Below, one piece after another: positions 43,038 to 51,640 of a stretch of DNA of 64,000 bases (position 1 is its first letter; every line of letters begins with the position of its first letter). Made by a program: the position numbers and the translations under genes. The notes beneath the pieces were generated by a model, which saw nothing but the letters and a program-made list of their open reading frames with translations, did not search any database and was not told the DNA's origin. This stretch comes from an uncultured Pseudomonadales bacterium (lineage in GTDB: Bacteria; Pseudomonadota; Gammaproteobacteria; Pseudomonadales; Azotimanducaceae). Location: assembly GCA_958295875.1 (NCBI GenBank), contig OY282379.1, forward strand, positions 1,860,001 to 1,924,000. The letters run 5' to 3'.

Positions 43038-44618
43038 ATGATGGGTTTTATGGAACTTGAGGCGCGACGGCTGGCCTTACAGGAAGAGCTAGACGCAGCA
43101 AAGGAACCTACCGAGCGGAGCCGGATGGGTCAATTCGCTACGCCGACAGCGCTGGCCGTCGACATACTGTGTTATGCGAACGCGCATCTCGGTAAGAGCG
43201 AGAAAGTGCGTTTCATTGATCCTGCGATGGGGACCGGCTCGTTTTATTCGGCCTTGCACAACGTGCTTCCGAGAACTCGTATCGGCGCCGCCGTGGGCTA
43301 TGAGATCGATCCCCATTACGGTACGCCAGCTGCGAAGCTCTGGGAGGAGACGGAACTCGATTTGCGTCTATCGGACTTCACCCGGGCTAAAGGGCCGGAG
43401 GACGCCGGGAAGTTCAACCTACTTATCTGCAATCCACCCTATGTACGGCACCACTACATCATCAACGGGGAGAAACAGCGGTTGAAGCTCCGCACCCGGG
43501 AGTCCTGTGGTGCAGAGATCAATGGCTTGGCCGGACTGTACTGCTATTTTTTGGGGTTGAGCCATGCGTGGATGACGGATGGTGGTTTGGCTGGCTGGCT
43601 GATCCCTAGTGAGTTCATGGACGTAAATTACGGTCTTTCGGTGAAGCGCCATCTGCTCGACAACGTGACGCTACTTCATATTCATCGTTTCGATCCGAAT
43701 GATGTGCAATTCGGTGACGCAATGGTGTCTTCTGCCATAGTGTGGTTGCGTAAAGAGGTTCCGTCGCCGGATCACCAAGTACGGTTTACCTACGGCGGTT
43801 CTCTGCAGGAGCCGAGGTTGGAGAGGCTGGTGCCGGTGGAGACGTTGCGGCGCGACCGAAAGTGGACGCGCTACCCTATGAAGGAGGGCCACGAAGTGGT
43901 CGAGAGACCCGTTCTCGGCGACTTCTTCAAAATCAAGAGGGGCTTGGCCACAGGCAACAACAACTATTTCATTCTATCGGCCGACGAGATCGAACGGCGC
44001 GAGTTGCCTGCGGAAGCGTTCAAACCGATATTACCGAGCCCGCGCCATTTGGCGGATGACGAAGTAAGGGGAGATCGGATGGGTAATCCGGTATTGGAAC
44101 GGCGTCTGTTCCTGCTCGACCCTCCGTGGTCGGAAGACCAGATCAGGAAGTGCTATCCGAAGCTATGGGCCTACTTGGAAGAAGGTAGGCAGCAGGGAAT
44201 CGCGAATTGTTATCTCTGCCGGCACCGAAAGCCTTGGTACATGCAGGAGAACAGGCCGCCGCCACCATTCGTATGCACTTATCTCGGCCGGACCGATACA
44301 AAGAGCGGCCGGCCGTTCCGTTTCATACTGAACAACTCCGAGGCAACGGCGGCAAATGTGTATTTGATGCTGTATCCGAAGGAGCCGATCAGGCATACCC
44401 TCAAGGACAATCCTAAGCTAAAGCGGAAAGTCTGGGAGTTTCTGAATGAGATTCCCCCCGAAGCGATGCTCATGGAGGGGCGGGTATACGGCGGCGGTTT
44501 GCACAAGCTGGAACCGAAGGAGCTGGGCAACGTGCCGGCCGAGGCCATCGACGAGCTGCTGCTTGGAACGAAGGGGCGGCGGTCGGAAAGACAGGGCGAT
44601 CTATTCCGACTGTCGTAA
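43038..44618 (+). CDS. adenine-specific DNA methyltransferase (XamI/Eco57I type)
   Basis: A 526-residue N6-adenine methylase. The SAM motif is RFIDPAMGTGSFYSAL (residues 58-73) and the catalytic motif ICNPPYVRHHY (NPPY at 132-135). GQFATPTALAVDIL before motif I is typical of this gamma-class group. The C-terminal half (from about residue 290, FFKIKRGLATGNNNYFILS) is the target-recognition region. It is eight bases after the XamI-type endonuclease and makes a type II restriction-modification pair with it. There are ATGs at 43038, 43041 and 43050, with no clear ribosome site, suggesting coupling to the endonuclease. Composition is less GC-rich than the neighbours. Confidence 0.88.
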   Translation: MMGFMELEARRLALQEELDAAKEPTERSRMGQFATPTALAVDILCYANAHLGKSEKVRFIDPAMGTGSFYSALHNVLPRTRIGAAVGYEIDPHYGTPAAKLWEETELDLRLSDFTRAKGPEDAGKFNLLICNPPYVRHHYIINGEKQRLKLRTRESCGAEINGLAGLYCYFLGLSHAWMTDGGLAGWLIPSEFMDVNYGLSVKRHLLDNVTLLHIHRFDPNDVQFGDAMVSSAIVWLRKEVPSPDHQVRFTYGGSLQEPRLERLVPVETLRRDRKWTRYPMKEGHEVVERPVLGDFFKIKRGLATGNNNYFILSADEIERRELPAEAFKPILPSPRHLADDEVRGDRMGNPVLERRLFLLDPPWSEDQIRKCYPKLWAYLEEGRQQGIANCYLCRHRKPWYMQENRPPPPFVCTYLGRTDTKSGRPFRFILNNSEATAANVYLMLYPKEPIRHTLKDNPKLKRKVWEFLNEIPPEAMLMEGRVYGGGLHKLEPKELGNVPAEAIDELLLGTKGRRSERQGDLFRLS

Positions 44619-44765
44619 CCTCGACGATCGCGTCTGGATTCTAGGTACATGCGATTTGGCTTTTGGGCGGCCGAAGCGCGACGAGCCTGAGTAGACGAGA
44701 GGGGTGCCTAGACAAGCTGCTGGCCGGCTGCGTGCTAGCATCCCGGCCACCAAGGGGGGAACGGC

Positions 44766-45527
44766 ATGGCATCACCGGAACGCTTGCGCGTGGCCATCGT
44801 CACGGGGGCGGGCACTGGCGTTGGCAGGGCGTCCGCGCTGGCGCTGCTGCGCGAGGGCTATGCGGTGGCTTTGGCAGGGCGACGCGAGGCGCTGCTGCAG
44901 GAAACTGCGGACGAGTCTGGCGCTGGGGAGCGCGCCTTGGTGGTGCGCACGGATGTGCGCGATGCGGACGCCATCGCCAACCTGTTCGCCGCAACGAAGG
45001 CGCGCTTTGGCCGCTTGGACGTATTGTTCAACAACGCTGGGCGTGGCGCGGCGCCAGTGCCGCTTGAAGAACTCGCCCTCGACAAGTGGCGGGCGGTGGT
45101 GGACGTGAACCTCACCGGCGCGTTCCTGTGTACCCAACATGCGTTTCGCATGATGAAGGCGCAGTCGCCGCGCGGCGGGCGCATCATCAACAATGGCTCC
45201 ATCTCGGCGCATACGCCGCGCCCCAACTCGGCCCCGTACACCGCAACCAAACACGGCATGACGGGCCTCACCAAGGCCACCGCGCTGGACGGTCGGCCCC
45301 ATGACATCGCCTGCGGCCAAATCGACATCGGCAATGCGCTCACCGCGATGACGGCGCGGATGGACGAAGGCGTGCTGCAAGCGGACGGTTCCACCGCCCC
45401 CGAACCCACCATGGACGCGGAGAACGTCGCCAAGGCGGTCACCTACATGGCGAACCTGCCCCTAGACGCCAATGTCCTCTTCATGACGGTGATGGCAACG
45501 AAGATGCCGTTTTCGGGAAGGGGCTGA
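44766..45527 (+). CDS. SDR-family oxidoreductase
   Basis: A 253-residue classical short-chain dehydrogenase. The cofactor motif is [14 protein letters not shown], the structural motif [11 protein letters not shown], and the catalytic Ser and Tyr-x3-Lys lie in [23 protein letters not shown]. Arg in the AGRREALL segment favours NADP(H). GGGGGAA lies six bases before the ATG. The product oxidises or reduces a hydroxyl or carbonyl group; the substrate is unknown. It is the first gene after the restriction-modification pair and converges on two CoA-transferase genes, so it may belong with that catabolic block. Confidence 0.87.
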   Translation: MASPERLRVAIVTGAGTGVGRASALALLREGYAVALAGRREALLQETADESGAGERALVVRTDVRDADAIANLFAATKARFGRLDVLFNNAGRGAAPVPLEELALDKWRAVVDVNLTGAFLCTQHAFRMMKAQSPRGGRIINNGSISAHTPRPNSAPYTATKHGMTGLTKATALDGRPHDIACGQIDIGNALTAMTARMDEGVLQADGSTAPEPTMDAENVAKAVTYMANLPLDANVLFMTVMATKMPFSGRG

Positions 45528-45638
45528 TCGACCCAGCGCAGCGGGGCATCAATGCGGCGCGAAGCAGCCTGCCGGCGTGCCCGCGGCAACAGGCCATCCA
45601 CCAAGGCAGACCGCTGGTACCACGCGCCGCCGTTGCCT

Positions 45639-46847
45639 CTACCTAAACGTGCCGTCCCGCTCCCCGCGCTCCACGGCGTCCGCGTCCATGCCCAGCCAAT
45701 CTGACAGCACCGCGGCGTTGTCTTCGCCGATGTGGCGCACGCGCTCGTAGCGGTCGCAGGGGGTGCGCTCGAAACGAATCGGCAGGCGGTCCGCGAACGT
45801 TCGGCCGACGGTGGGATGGGGGTCTGCGAACTCCATCAGAAAATCGGAATGGGCAAGCTCCGGGTCTCGCTCCGCAAGATCGACGCCATTTTGCACAATG
45901 CCAGCCGGCGCGCCTTCCTGCTGGCACCGCGCCATCACTTCCTCCGCGGAGAGCTCACGCGTCCAAGCGGCCACGCGGCGCTCTAGCTCATTCGCCGCAG
46001 CGGCGCGGCCGGCTACGTTCGAGAATGCCTCCGCGCGCGCCCACTCAGGATCACCCATGGCGCGCCGCAGCCCTTGCCAATGCGCGTCCGTCATGCAGGC
46101 GATGGCCACCCAACGTTCGTCCGCCACCTCGGCGGATGCGGCGCCCGCGCAGGGGAAACAGCCATGTGGCGCGGCCAAGTCGTAAGGCAGCTTGTTGCCC
46201 GTCGGCGCGACCGCGCGGCCATTCACGAAGTAGTCCAACAGCGCGGGGCCAAGCAGATTCACGCCTACCTCGAATTGGGATAGGTCAATACGCTGGCCTC
46301 GGCCCGTGCGCCGACGGGCAGCCAGCGCCGCCAACACGGCCACCGCCGCGTGCAGCCCCGCTTGATGGTCGTTGTAGGAAAAGCCCAAGCCGATGTCCTC
46401 ACGCCCCGGCACGCCGGTCAGGCGCGTCAGGCCAGCCAGCGCGTGAATCGTGGGCGCATAGGTGACGAACTTCGACCAAGGGCCATCGCCGCCCATGCCG
46501 GACATCTGCACGTAGATGACGCCGGGATTGGCGGCCTCTGTGGCTGCATAGCCCACGCCCCAACGATCCAGCACGCCGGCGGAGAAGTTGTCGATCACCA
46601 CGTCCGCTGTTTCGCACAGCCGGCGACAAATCGCCCGCCCGCCATCCGTGGACACGTCCAGCGCCAGCGAACGCTTGTTGCGGTTCCACATGAGGTAGTA
46701 CGGAGTGCCTGGCGCGTTGCTGCCAGAGCGCTCGGCGGTGCCGACCTTCACCACGTCCGCGCCCATGTCCGCCAAGGTGCGGGTGGCGAAAGGCCCAGCC
46801 AAGACATGCGTGAAATCGAGCACTCTCACGCCGTCCAAGGGCCTCAC
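45639..46847 (-). CDS. class III CoA-transferase (CaiB/BaiF family)
   Basis: A 402-residue CoA-transferase. It has GVRVLDFTHVLAGPFATRTLADMGADVVKV at the N-terminus, RNKRSLALDVSTDGG, ADVVIDNFSAGVLDRWGVGY and YVQMSGMGGDGPW. The C-terminal dimerisation part has LSAEEVMARCQQEGAPAGIV. Its GTG start overlaps the stop of the second CoA-transferase gene (GTGA, 46844-46847), so the two are translated together. Paired CaiB-type genes encode heteromeric CoA-transferases in several pathways (for example benzylsuccinate CoA-transferase); a heteromer is inferred here from the overlap. The preceding SDR gene is on the same strand. Confidence 0.85.
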   Translation of the reverse strand: MRPLDGVRVLDFTHVLAGPFATRTLADMGADVVKVGTAERSGSNAPGTPYYLMWNRNKRSLALDVSTDGGRAICRRLCETADVVIDNFSAGVLDRWGVGYAATEAANPGVIYVQMSGMGGDGPWSKFVTYAPTIHALAGLTRLTGVPGREDIGLGFSYNDHQAGLHAAVAVLAALAARRRTGRGQRIDLSQFEVGVNLLGPALLDYFVNGRAVAPTGNKLPYDLAAPHGCFPCAGAASAEVADERWVAIACMTDAHWQGLRRAMGDPEWARAEAFSNVAGRAAAANELERRVAAWTRELSAEEVMARCQQEGAPAGIVQNGVDLAERDPELAHSDFLMEFADPHPTVGRTFADRLPIRFERTPCDRYERVRHIGEDNAAVLSDWLGMDADAVERGERDGTFR

Positions 46848-48022
46848 GCTGTGCCCTCCCAGCCAATCTCTTGGAGCAGCGCCGCGGTGTCCGCTTCAAT
46901 GTCGCCGTAGTGGCCGAGGGCCCAAGGCGTCTCCCCGAAGTGGTACGGCGCCCCAGGGCCCCGCGCCTCCGATGCCGACAAGCCTAGGTACTCAGCCCAC
47001 CATTCCCGCGCGGCCAGTTGCGGGTTGTCTGCGACCTCTTCCACCCCCGACACCAAGCCATAGGGCAGGTGCTTCGCCTGCGCGGCGTGAAACACCGCTT
47101 CGGCATCCTGCGTCGCCACCCATTTGCGCAGCACCTCCATCATTCGCGCAATCAGTTCAGAGCGATTCTCCGGCGCCTGCAAGGCGGGGTCCAACAGCGC
47201 TTCGCCCACGCCGTGCTCAAGCAGCCATGCAAGTTGCACATCGAAATCCGGTGCCGGCGTCACCATCACGCTGCCGTTGGTCGCCGCCATCACTTCGTAA
47301 GCATTGGTCCAGTGGCGGCTGCCGCGCCGCTCCAGCACTGGGCCGCGCGCCACCGCGATGTTGTGCTGATACCAGTACCACATGAACACCTGCTCCAGGC
47401 AGGACGCGATGCACTCATGCACCGAGACATGCACGCGCTGCCCAACGCCGGTCTCCCGCGCACAGTGCAAGGCAGCCAAAGCGGCGATGGCCGCGTAGGC
47501 GCCAGACACCATGAAGTTGAGCTCGCCGAATGCCTTCAGGGGCGGCGTGTCGGCATCACCGGTGGTGGCGACCGCGCCGCCCAGGGCGCCGGCAACCAAG
47601 TCTGGCGCCAGGTAGCTGCGCCACGGGCCGTCGGCGCCGAAGGACGACACCTCCACCACCACAAGCTCTGGCCGATGCGCCAAGGCTTCGCTCAATCCAG
47701 CTTCGGCCACGCCGAAGGCGCCATCGCAGGCGAGCACGATGTCCGCCCGGTTGACCAAGCGTTCGAGTTGCGCAGCACCTTGCGCCGCCCGTGGGTCCAC
47801 GGCGAAGAACCGCCGCGACGAGGCGAAGAACGCATGCCACAACGAACCGCCGCCATCCGCCTCGACATGGGGGCCGCGTCGCCGCAGCGGGTCGCCTTCC
47901 AACGGTTCCAGGCGCACAACGTCTGCGCCGAGGTCTGCGAGGAGCTTGGCGCCGTAGATGGCGCGTTCGTCTGTGAGGTCGACGATGCGGACGCCGCTTA
48001 GCGGGCCGGCTGAATCAGCCAC
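46844..48022 (-). CDS. class III CoA-transferase (CaiB/BaiF family)
   Basis: A 392-residue CoA-transferase, more diverged than its partner downstream. The N-terminal GVRIVDLTDERAIYGAKLLADLGADVVRLE keeps the fold but has DERA where active members have a Thr/Ser-His loop. Later parts (VVEVSSFGADGPW, HVSVHECIASCLEQ) follow the family. The catalytic Asp region after SVHE is replaced by Glu in this alignment by eye, so it could be the non-catalytic subunit of a heteromer. GTG start at 48022 with no strong ribosome site. It is coupled by GTGA to the next CoA-transferase and lies 22 bases after an SDR gene on the same strand. Confidence 0.78.
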   Translation of the reverse strand: MADSAGPLSGVRIVDLTDERAIYGAKLLADLGADVVRLEPLEGDPLRRRGPHVEADGGGSLWHAFFASSRRFFAVDPRAAQGAAQLERLVNRADIVLACDGAFGVAEAGLSEALAHRPELVVVEVSSFGADGPWRSYLAPDLVAGALGGAVATTGDADTPPLKAFGELNFMVSGAYAAIAALAALHCARETGVGQRVHVSVHECIASCLEQVFMWYWYQHNIAVARGPVLERRGSRHWTNAYEVMAATNGSVMVTPAPDFDVQLAWLLEHGVGEALLDPALQAPENRSELIARMMEVLRKWVATQDAEAVFHAAQAKHLPYGLVSGVEEVADNPQLAAREWWAEYLGLSASEARGPGAPYHFGETPWALGHYGDIEADTAALLQEIGWEGTA

Positions 48023-48044
48023 GGAAATCTAGCCGTTCCGTCGG

Positions 48045-48848
48045 CTAAGAGGCGGCGACTGCGCCGCCATCGCAGGTGATGGTTTCCCCCACCGTGAAGG
48101 CGCCGGCGCGTGAACTCAAGAAAATCGCCAGCCCGGCGATGTCTTCCATCGTGCCGACGCGGCCGCGTGGGTTCTGCTTGCCCACTAGGTCCCAATCCGC
48201 CGCTTCCCCTTCCGTGGCGCCGCCGAAGCCGACGCCCAAACTCAGCATCCAAGTGGGGAACGGGCCGGGAGCGATGGCGTTCACGATGATGTTTTGCTTC
48301 ACGAGGTGGGCGGCGAGCACCCGCGTGAGGTGATGCAGGCCGGCCTTGGAAGGGCCGTAGGGGAAGTTGTCGAACACCGGCGTCTTGATGCCATCCACAG
48401 ACCCCACGTTAATCACCCGCGCCGGGTCCTCCGCGCTCGCCGCCGCCCGCAACATCGGCAACAGGCTTTGGGTGAGGAAGAACGGCGCCTTGAGGTTGGT
48501 GTTCATCACCTTGTCCCAGCCGTTTTCCGGAAACTCGCCCAACGGAGCGCCCCAAGCGGCGCCGGCGTTGTTCACGAGGATGTGCAGGCGCTCCTCCCGC
48601 TCGCCGAGGGCCGCGGCCAATTCATTGCAGCCCGAGACTTCGGAAAGGTCCGCCGGCAGTGCCACGCACTCGCCGCCATAGGCACCCGTGAGCCGCTCCA
48701 CCGCGGCAGCGCAAGCGTCCGCCTTGCGGGAGCTGATGTACACCTTGGCGCCACTGGCTAGGAACCCCGCCGCGATCATCTCGCCGATGCCGCGGGAACC
48801 CCCGGTCACTAGGGCGATCTTGCCCTGAATCCGAAACAAGTCCTGCAC
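48045..48848 (-). CDS. SDR-family oxidoreductase
   Basis: A 267-residue classical short-chain dehydrogenase. The cofactor motif is VTGGSRGIGEMIAAGF, with SSRK after the second strand suggesting NADP(H). LHILVNNAGAAWG is the structural motif. The active site is NVGSVDGIKTPVFDNFPYGPSKAGLHHL (Ser, Tyr-x3-Lys). The insertion GVGFGGATEGEAADWDLVG near residue 215 is seen in a subgroup of SDRs next to acyl-CoA genes. GTG start at 48848 with AAGGGGGAG closely upstream. It is the first gene of a run with two CoA-transferases and is divergent from a luciferase-like oxidoreductase. Confidence 0.87.
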   Translation of the reverse strand: MQDLFRIQGKIALVTGGSRGIGEMIAAGFLASGAKVYISSRKADACAAAVERLTGAYGGECVALPADLSEVSGCNELAAALGEREERLHILVNNAGAAWGAPLGEFPENGWDKVMNTNLKAPFFLTQSLLPMLRAAASAEDPARVINVGSVDGIKTPVFDNFPYGPSKAGLHHLTRVLAAHLVKQNIIVNAIAPGPFPTWMLSLGVGFGGATEGEAADWDLVGKQNPRGRVGTMEDIAGLAIFLSSRAGAFTVGETITCDGGAVAAS

Positions 48849-48930
48849 GGCTCCCCCTTCCGCTTGACGCCTCGGCGGTTTCGCCGAAAACTGCGCGGCG
48901 CGATTCTACAAGACGCCACGGGAGGCTTGG

Positions 48931-49776
48931 ATGAGGATAGGCATATCGCTGCCGGTGCGGGAGCTTGGCAACGACTTGGGCGCCATCAAGGCGTTTGCTC
49001 AAGCAGCGGATGAACTCGGCTACACACATCTGCGTGTGCCGGATCAGGTGCTGCGCCCCGGCAGTGGCGATTTGCACGAGCCGATGATGTTGCTGGCCTA
49101 CGTGGCCGCGGCCACGGAGAACATCGAACTGGTGCCTTCTGTGATCGTGGCGCCGGCGCGCCAAACGGTGCTGCTGGCCAAGCAAGTCGCGGAACTCGAC
49201 ATCTTCACGGCCGGTCGCACGCGGCTCGGCATCGGCGTGGGGGGCAGCCGCGAGGAGTATGCGGCCCTTGGCATGGACTTCGGCACGCGCGGCGCCCGCT
49301 GCGAGGAGCAAATCAGCTTGTTGCAGGCGCTGTGGACGCGGGAGACCGTGGATTTCGCCGGGCGCTGGGAGACGGTGCAGGGCGCGGGGCTGGCGCCATT
49401 GCCGGTGCAGCGGCCCATTCCCATCTGGATTGGCGCCCGCGCGGTACCGGCGGCGCGCATCCGGCAGCGCATCGGCCGCCAAGCGAACGGATGGTTCGTG
49501 TTGTGCTCGCCGGAGCAATTCCCCGCCGTGAAGGCAGACATTGAAGCGGCGGCCAAGGCAGCGGGCCGCAACCCAGCCGACATCGGCACGGAAGCCGGGG
49601 TCGCCGTTGTGGGCCCGCGGGAAGCGGAGTGGCGAGACCGGGTGCGGGGCTGGCAGGCGGCGGGCCTCACGCACCTCTGCTTGAGAACCTTGGGCGGCAA
49701 TTTGCAAGGCGATGCCCATCTGGCCAAGATGCAAGAGGCGTTTGCGGCGCTGCGGGAGTTGGGCGTGCCGGCGTGA
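48931..49776 (+). CDS. luciferase-like (LLM) flavin/F420-type oxidoreductase
   Basis: A 281-residue LLM-class TIM-barrel oxidoreductase. Typical segments are MRIGISLPVRELGNDLGAIK, GYTHLRVPDQVL, ENIELVPSVIVAPARQTVLL, AELDIFTAGRTRLGIGVGGS and RPIPIWIGARAVPAARIRQRIG. Members use F420 or FMN; no F420 biosynthesis gene is seen here, so FMN or an unknown cofactor is possible. The ATG at 48931 has GGAGG five bases upstream. It is divergent from the SDR/CoA-transferase run, and the start of the secreted-protein gene follows after two bases. The substrate is unknown. Confidence 0.82.
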   Translation: MRIGISLPVRELGNDLGAIKAFAQAADELGYTHLRVPDQVLRPGSGDLHEPMMLLAYVAAATENIELVPSVIVAPARQTVLLAKQVAELDIFTAGRTRLGIGVGGSREEYAALGMDFGTRGARCEEQISLLQALWTRETVDFAGRWETVQGAGLAPLPVQRPIPIWIGARAVPAARIRQRIGRQANGWFVLCSPEQFPAVKADIEAAAKAAGRNPADIGTEAGVAVVGPREAEWRDRVRGWQAAGLTHLCLRTLGGNLQGDAHLAKMQEAFAALRELGVPA

Positions 49777-49778
49777 CC

Positions 49779-50927
49779 ATGCCCATGAAGGACGACATCG
49801 CGCAGCGCCGCGGCGGCATGATGTCCATGCGCCGGTTCCTAGCCCGCCTGCTGCCGTGCGTTGCCGCCGTGATTGGCGGCACCGCCGCTCACGGCGAGAA
49901 CATGTACACCATCCCGTTGTTCCTCAGTGCAGCCAATGAGGGCGGGCAGGGCTTCGTCCGCATCTTGAACGCCTCGGCAACGCGGGGCACGGTGTCCATT
50001 GACGCTTGGGATGATGCCGGGCGGCGGTTCGGCCCCCTCGATCTGGCAATCGATGGCTACGGCGTGCGCCAGTTCAACTCGAACGACCTTGAGCGCGGCA
50101 ACGAGTCCAAGGGGCTGTCGGGCGCCACCGGCGCCGGCCAAGGAGATTGGCGGCTCGAACTCTCCACCGAGCTCAACCTCATTGCGCTCGCCTTCGTGCG
50201 CACGAGCGATGGGTTCCTCACCAGCATCCACGACACGGTGCCCGGCCAGCGGGACGATGACCAAGGCCTTGAGGTTTATCCGGCGCGGATATTCAACCCG
50301 GCCAGCAACACGCGCCAAGTGAGCCGGCTGCGCATCATCAACCCCAACCCGCAGCCCCAGCGCGTCACGGTGCGTGGCCGGGCGGACGACGGCGCGTCTT
50401 CCGCCACCGTCGTGTTCGACCTTGCCGCCAACGCGGCGCGCACCCTGTCTGCCCAAACGTTGGAAGCTGGCGGCACTGGCTTGCGCGGCGCCTTGGGCGA
50501 TGGGCAGGGCAAGTGGGAACTCCATGTGTACGCCGAAAAGCCGCTCAAGGTGATGAGCCTGCTGCAAGCCGCCACCGGGCACCTCACCAACCTTTCGACG
50601 GCCCCCGCCCCCCTTGCGCCCACCAACGCCGAAGACTTCAAGGCGCGCACTGCTGGCAAGGTGGTGCGGGCACAAGACGCCTCCGGCTACTCGGTGCGAT
50701 TCTCCGACGGCGGCTTCACGGAGCGCGTGTCCGCGTCCGTCAGCCGCAGCGGAACCTACCAGTACACGCCCATCGGCCCGCGCTCCGGCTTCGTCCAACT
50801 GCGCTATGAAGATGGGGGCGCTTGCGCTGCTTCCGCCATCTTTGGCACGCAAACATCCGGGCGGCTGCTATCCGTCTGCGCCGGCGGCACGGGTTTGGAC
50901 ATCGATTGGCGGTTGGTTGACGACTGA
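49779..50927 (+). CDS. secreted protein of unknown function
   Basis: A 382-residue protein with an N-terminal signal (MRRFLARLLPCVAAVIGGTAAHG after a 16-residue lead). The first exported segment reads YTIPLFLSAANEGGQGFVRI, followed by GLSGATGAGQGDWRLELST. A second related beta module begins near RLRIINPNPQPQRVTVRG and has GLRGALGDGQGKWELHVYAE, so the protein contains two repeats of about 120 residues. A C-terminal beta domain with two Cys follows. I do not recognise a Pfam-level family. The ATG at 49779 is two bases after the oxidoreductase stop; ATGs at 49818, 49821 and 49827 would give a shorter, more typical signal. Surface or periplasmic location is inferred. Confidence 0.66.
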   Translation: MPMKDDIAQRRGGMMSMRRFLARLLPCVAAVIGGTAAHGENMYTIPLFLSAANEGGQGFVRILNASATRGTVSIDAWDDAGRRFGPLDLAIDGYGVRQFNSNDLERGNESKGLSGATGAGQGDWRLELSTELNLIALAFVRTSDGFLTSIHDTVPGQRDDDQGLEVYPARIFNPASNTRQVSRLRIINPNPQPQRVTVRGRADDGASSATVVFDLAANAARTLSAQTLEAGGTGLRGALGDGQGKWELHVYAEKPLKVMSLLQAATGHLTNLSTAPAPLAPTNAEDFKARTAGKVVRAQDASGYSVRFSDGGFTERVSASVSRSGTYQYTPIGPRSGFVQLRYEDGGACAASAIFGTQTSGRLLSVCAGGTGLDIDWRLVDD

Positions 50928-50963
50928 GCGCCAAAGTCTCTCAAGCGCCGAACCGCGGCGGCC

Positions 50964-51629
50964 TCAACCGTCCAAGCCCTCCAGATGTGCGGCGTCGTTG
51001 AACCGGCGCACGATGATGCGCTCTGGCGTCATCACGATATGGCTGATGGATGCGTTGGCCGCGCCGGCGAAGGCAAACGGTTCGGCGCCCGTGGCATGGG
51101 CGAGGATGTGGCCGATCACGCCGCCATGAGCCACGGCGACGACCAGCGCGTCCGGGTGGCGCCCGGCGATGCGCCGCAATGCCGGGATGAGGCGCGCCGT
51201 CAATGCCGCGTTGGATTCCGCGCCGGGGATCACGTCCCAGCGCTGCTCCGCCCGCGCCTGCGCCATCAAGGGGTGATTCTCCGCCGCCATGATGCGCATC
51301 AGCCCACCCTCCCACTCGCCGAGGAACACCTCGCGCAAGTCCGCCTCGACGATGGGCGTCTGGTTCAAGTGGGCACACAACGGCGCCGCGGTCTGTGCCG
51401 TGCGCCGCAGGTTGGTCACATACACTGCGGCGATGGGCAAGCGTTTCAGCCGCTCGCCTACGCGCGCGGCTTGCGCATGGCCGTTTTCGCGCAACTCCGG
51501 GTCGCCGTGGCCATCCACCAGCGGGAACGGGGCTTCCTTCGTCGCCGCGCGAGACTCGCCGTGGCGAACCAGCAATATCTCGGTGGCGCCGGGCGGGCGT
51601 GAGAAAGTGCCTTGGCGATACTCCTTCAC
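50964..51629 (-). CDS. histidine phosphatase family protein
   Basis: A 221-residue phosphatase of the phosphoglycerate mutase-like superfamily. The catalytic RHG is in ILLVRHGESRA, the second Arg in VTNLRRTAQTAAPL, the acid near LREVFLGEWEGG and the second His in VVAVAHGGVIGHIL. GEWEGG and the short form fit a cofactor-independent phosphatase rather than glycolytic mutase. The GTG at 51629 lies 11 bases after the stop of the glutathione transferase gene; a longer frame upstream lies over that gene. No signal peptide. The substrate is unknown; the genes are probably co-transcribed. Confidence 0.82.
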   Translation of the reverse strand: MKEYRQGTFSRPPGATEILLVRHGESRAATKEAPFPLVDGHGDPELRENGHAQAARVGERLKRLPIAAVYVTNLRRTAQTAAPLCAHLNQTPIVEADLREVFLGEWEGGLMRIMAAENHPLMAQARAEQRWDVIPGAESNAALTARLIPALRRIAGRHPDALVVAVAHGGVIGHILAHATGAEPFAFAGAANASISHIVMTPERIIVRRFNDAAHLEGLDG

Positions 51630-51640
51630 AAGGCCGCTCT

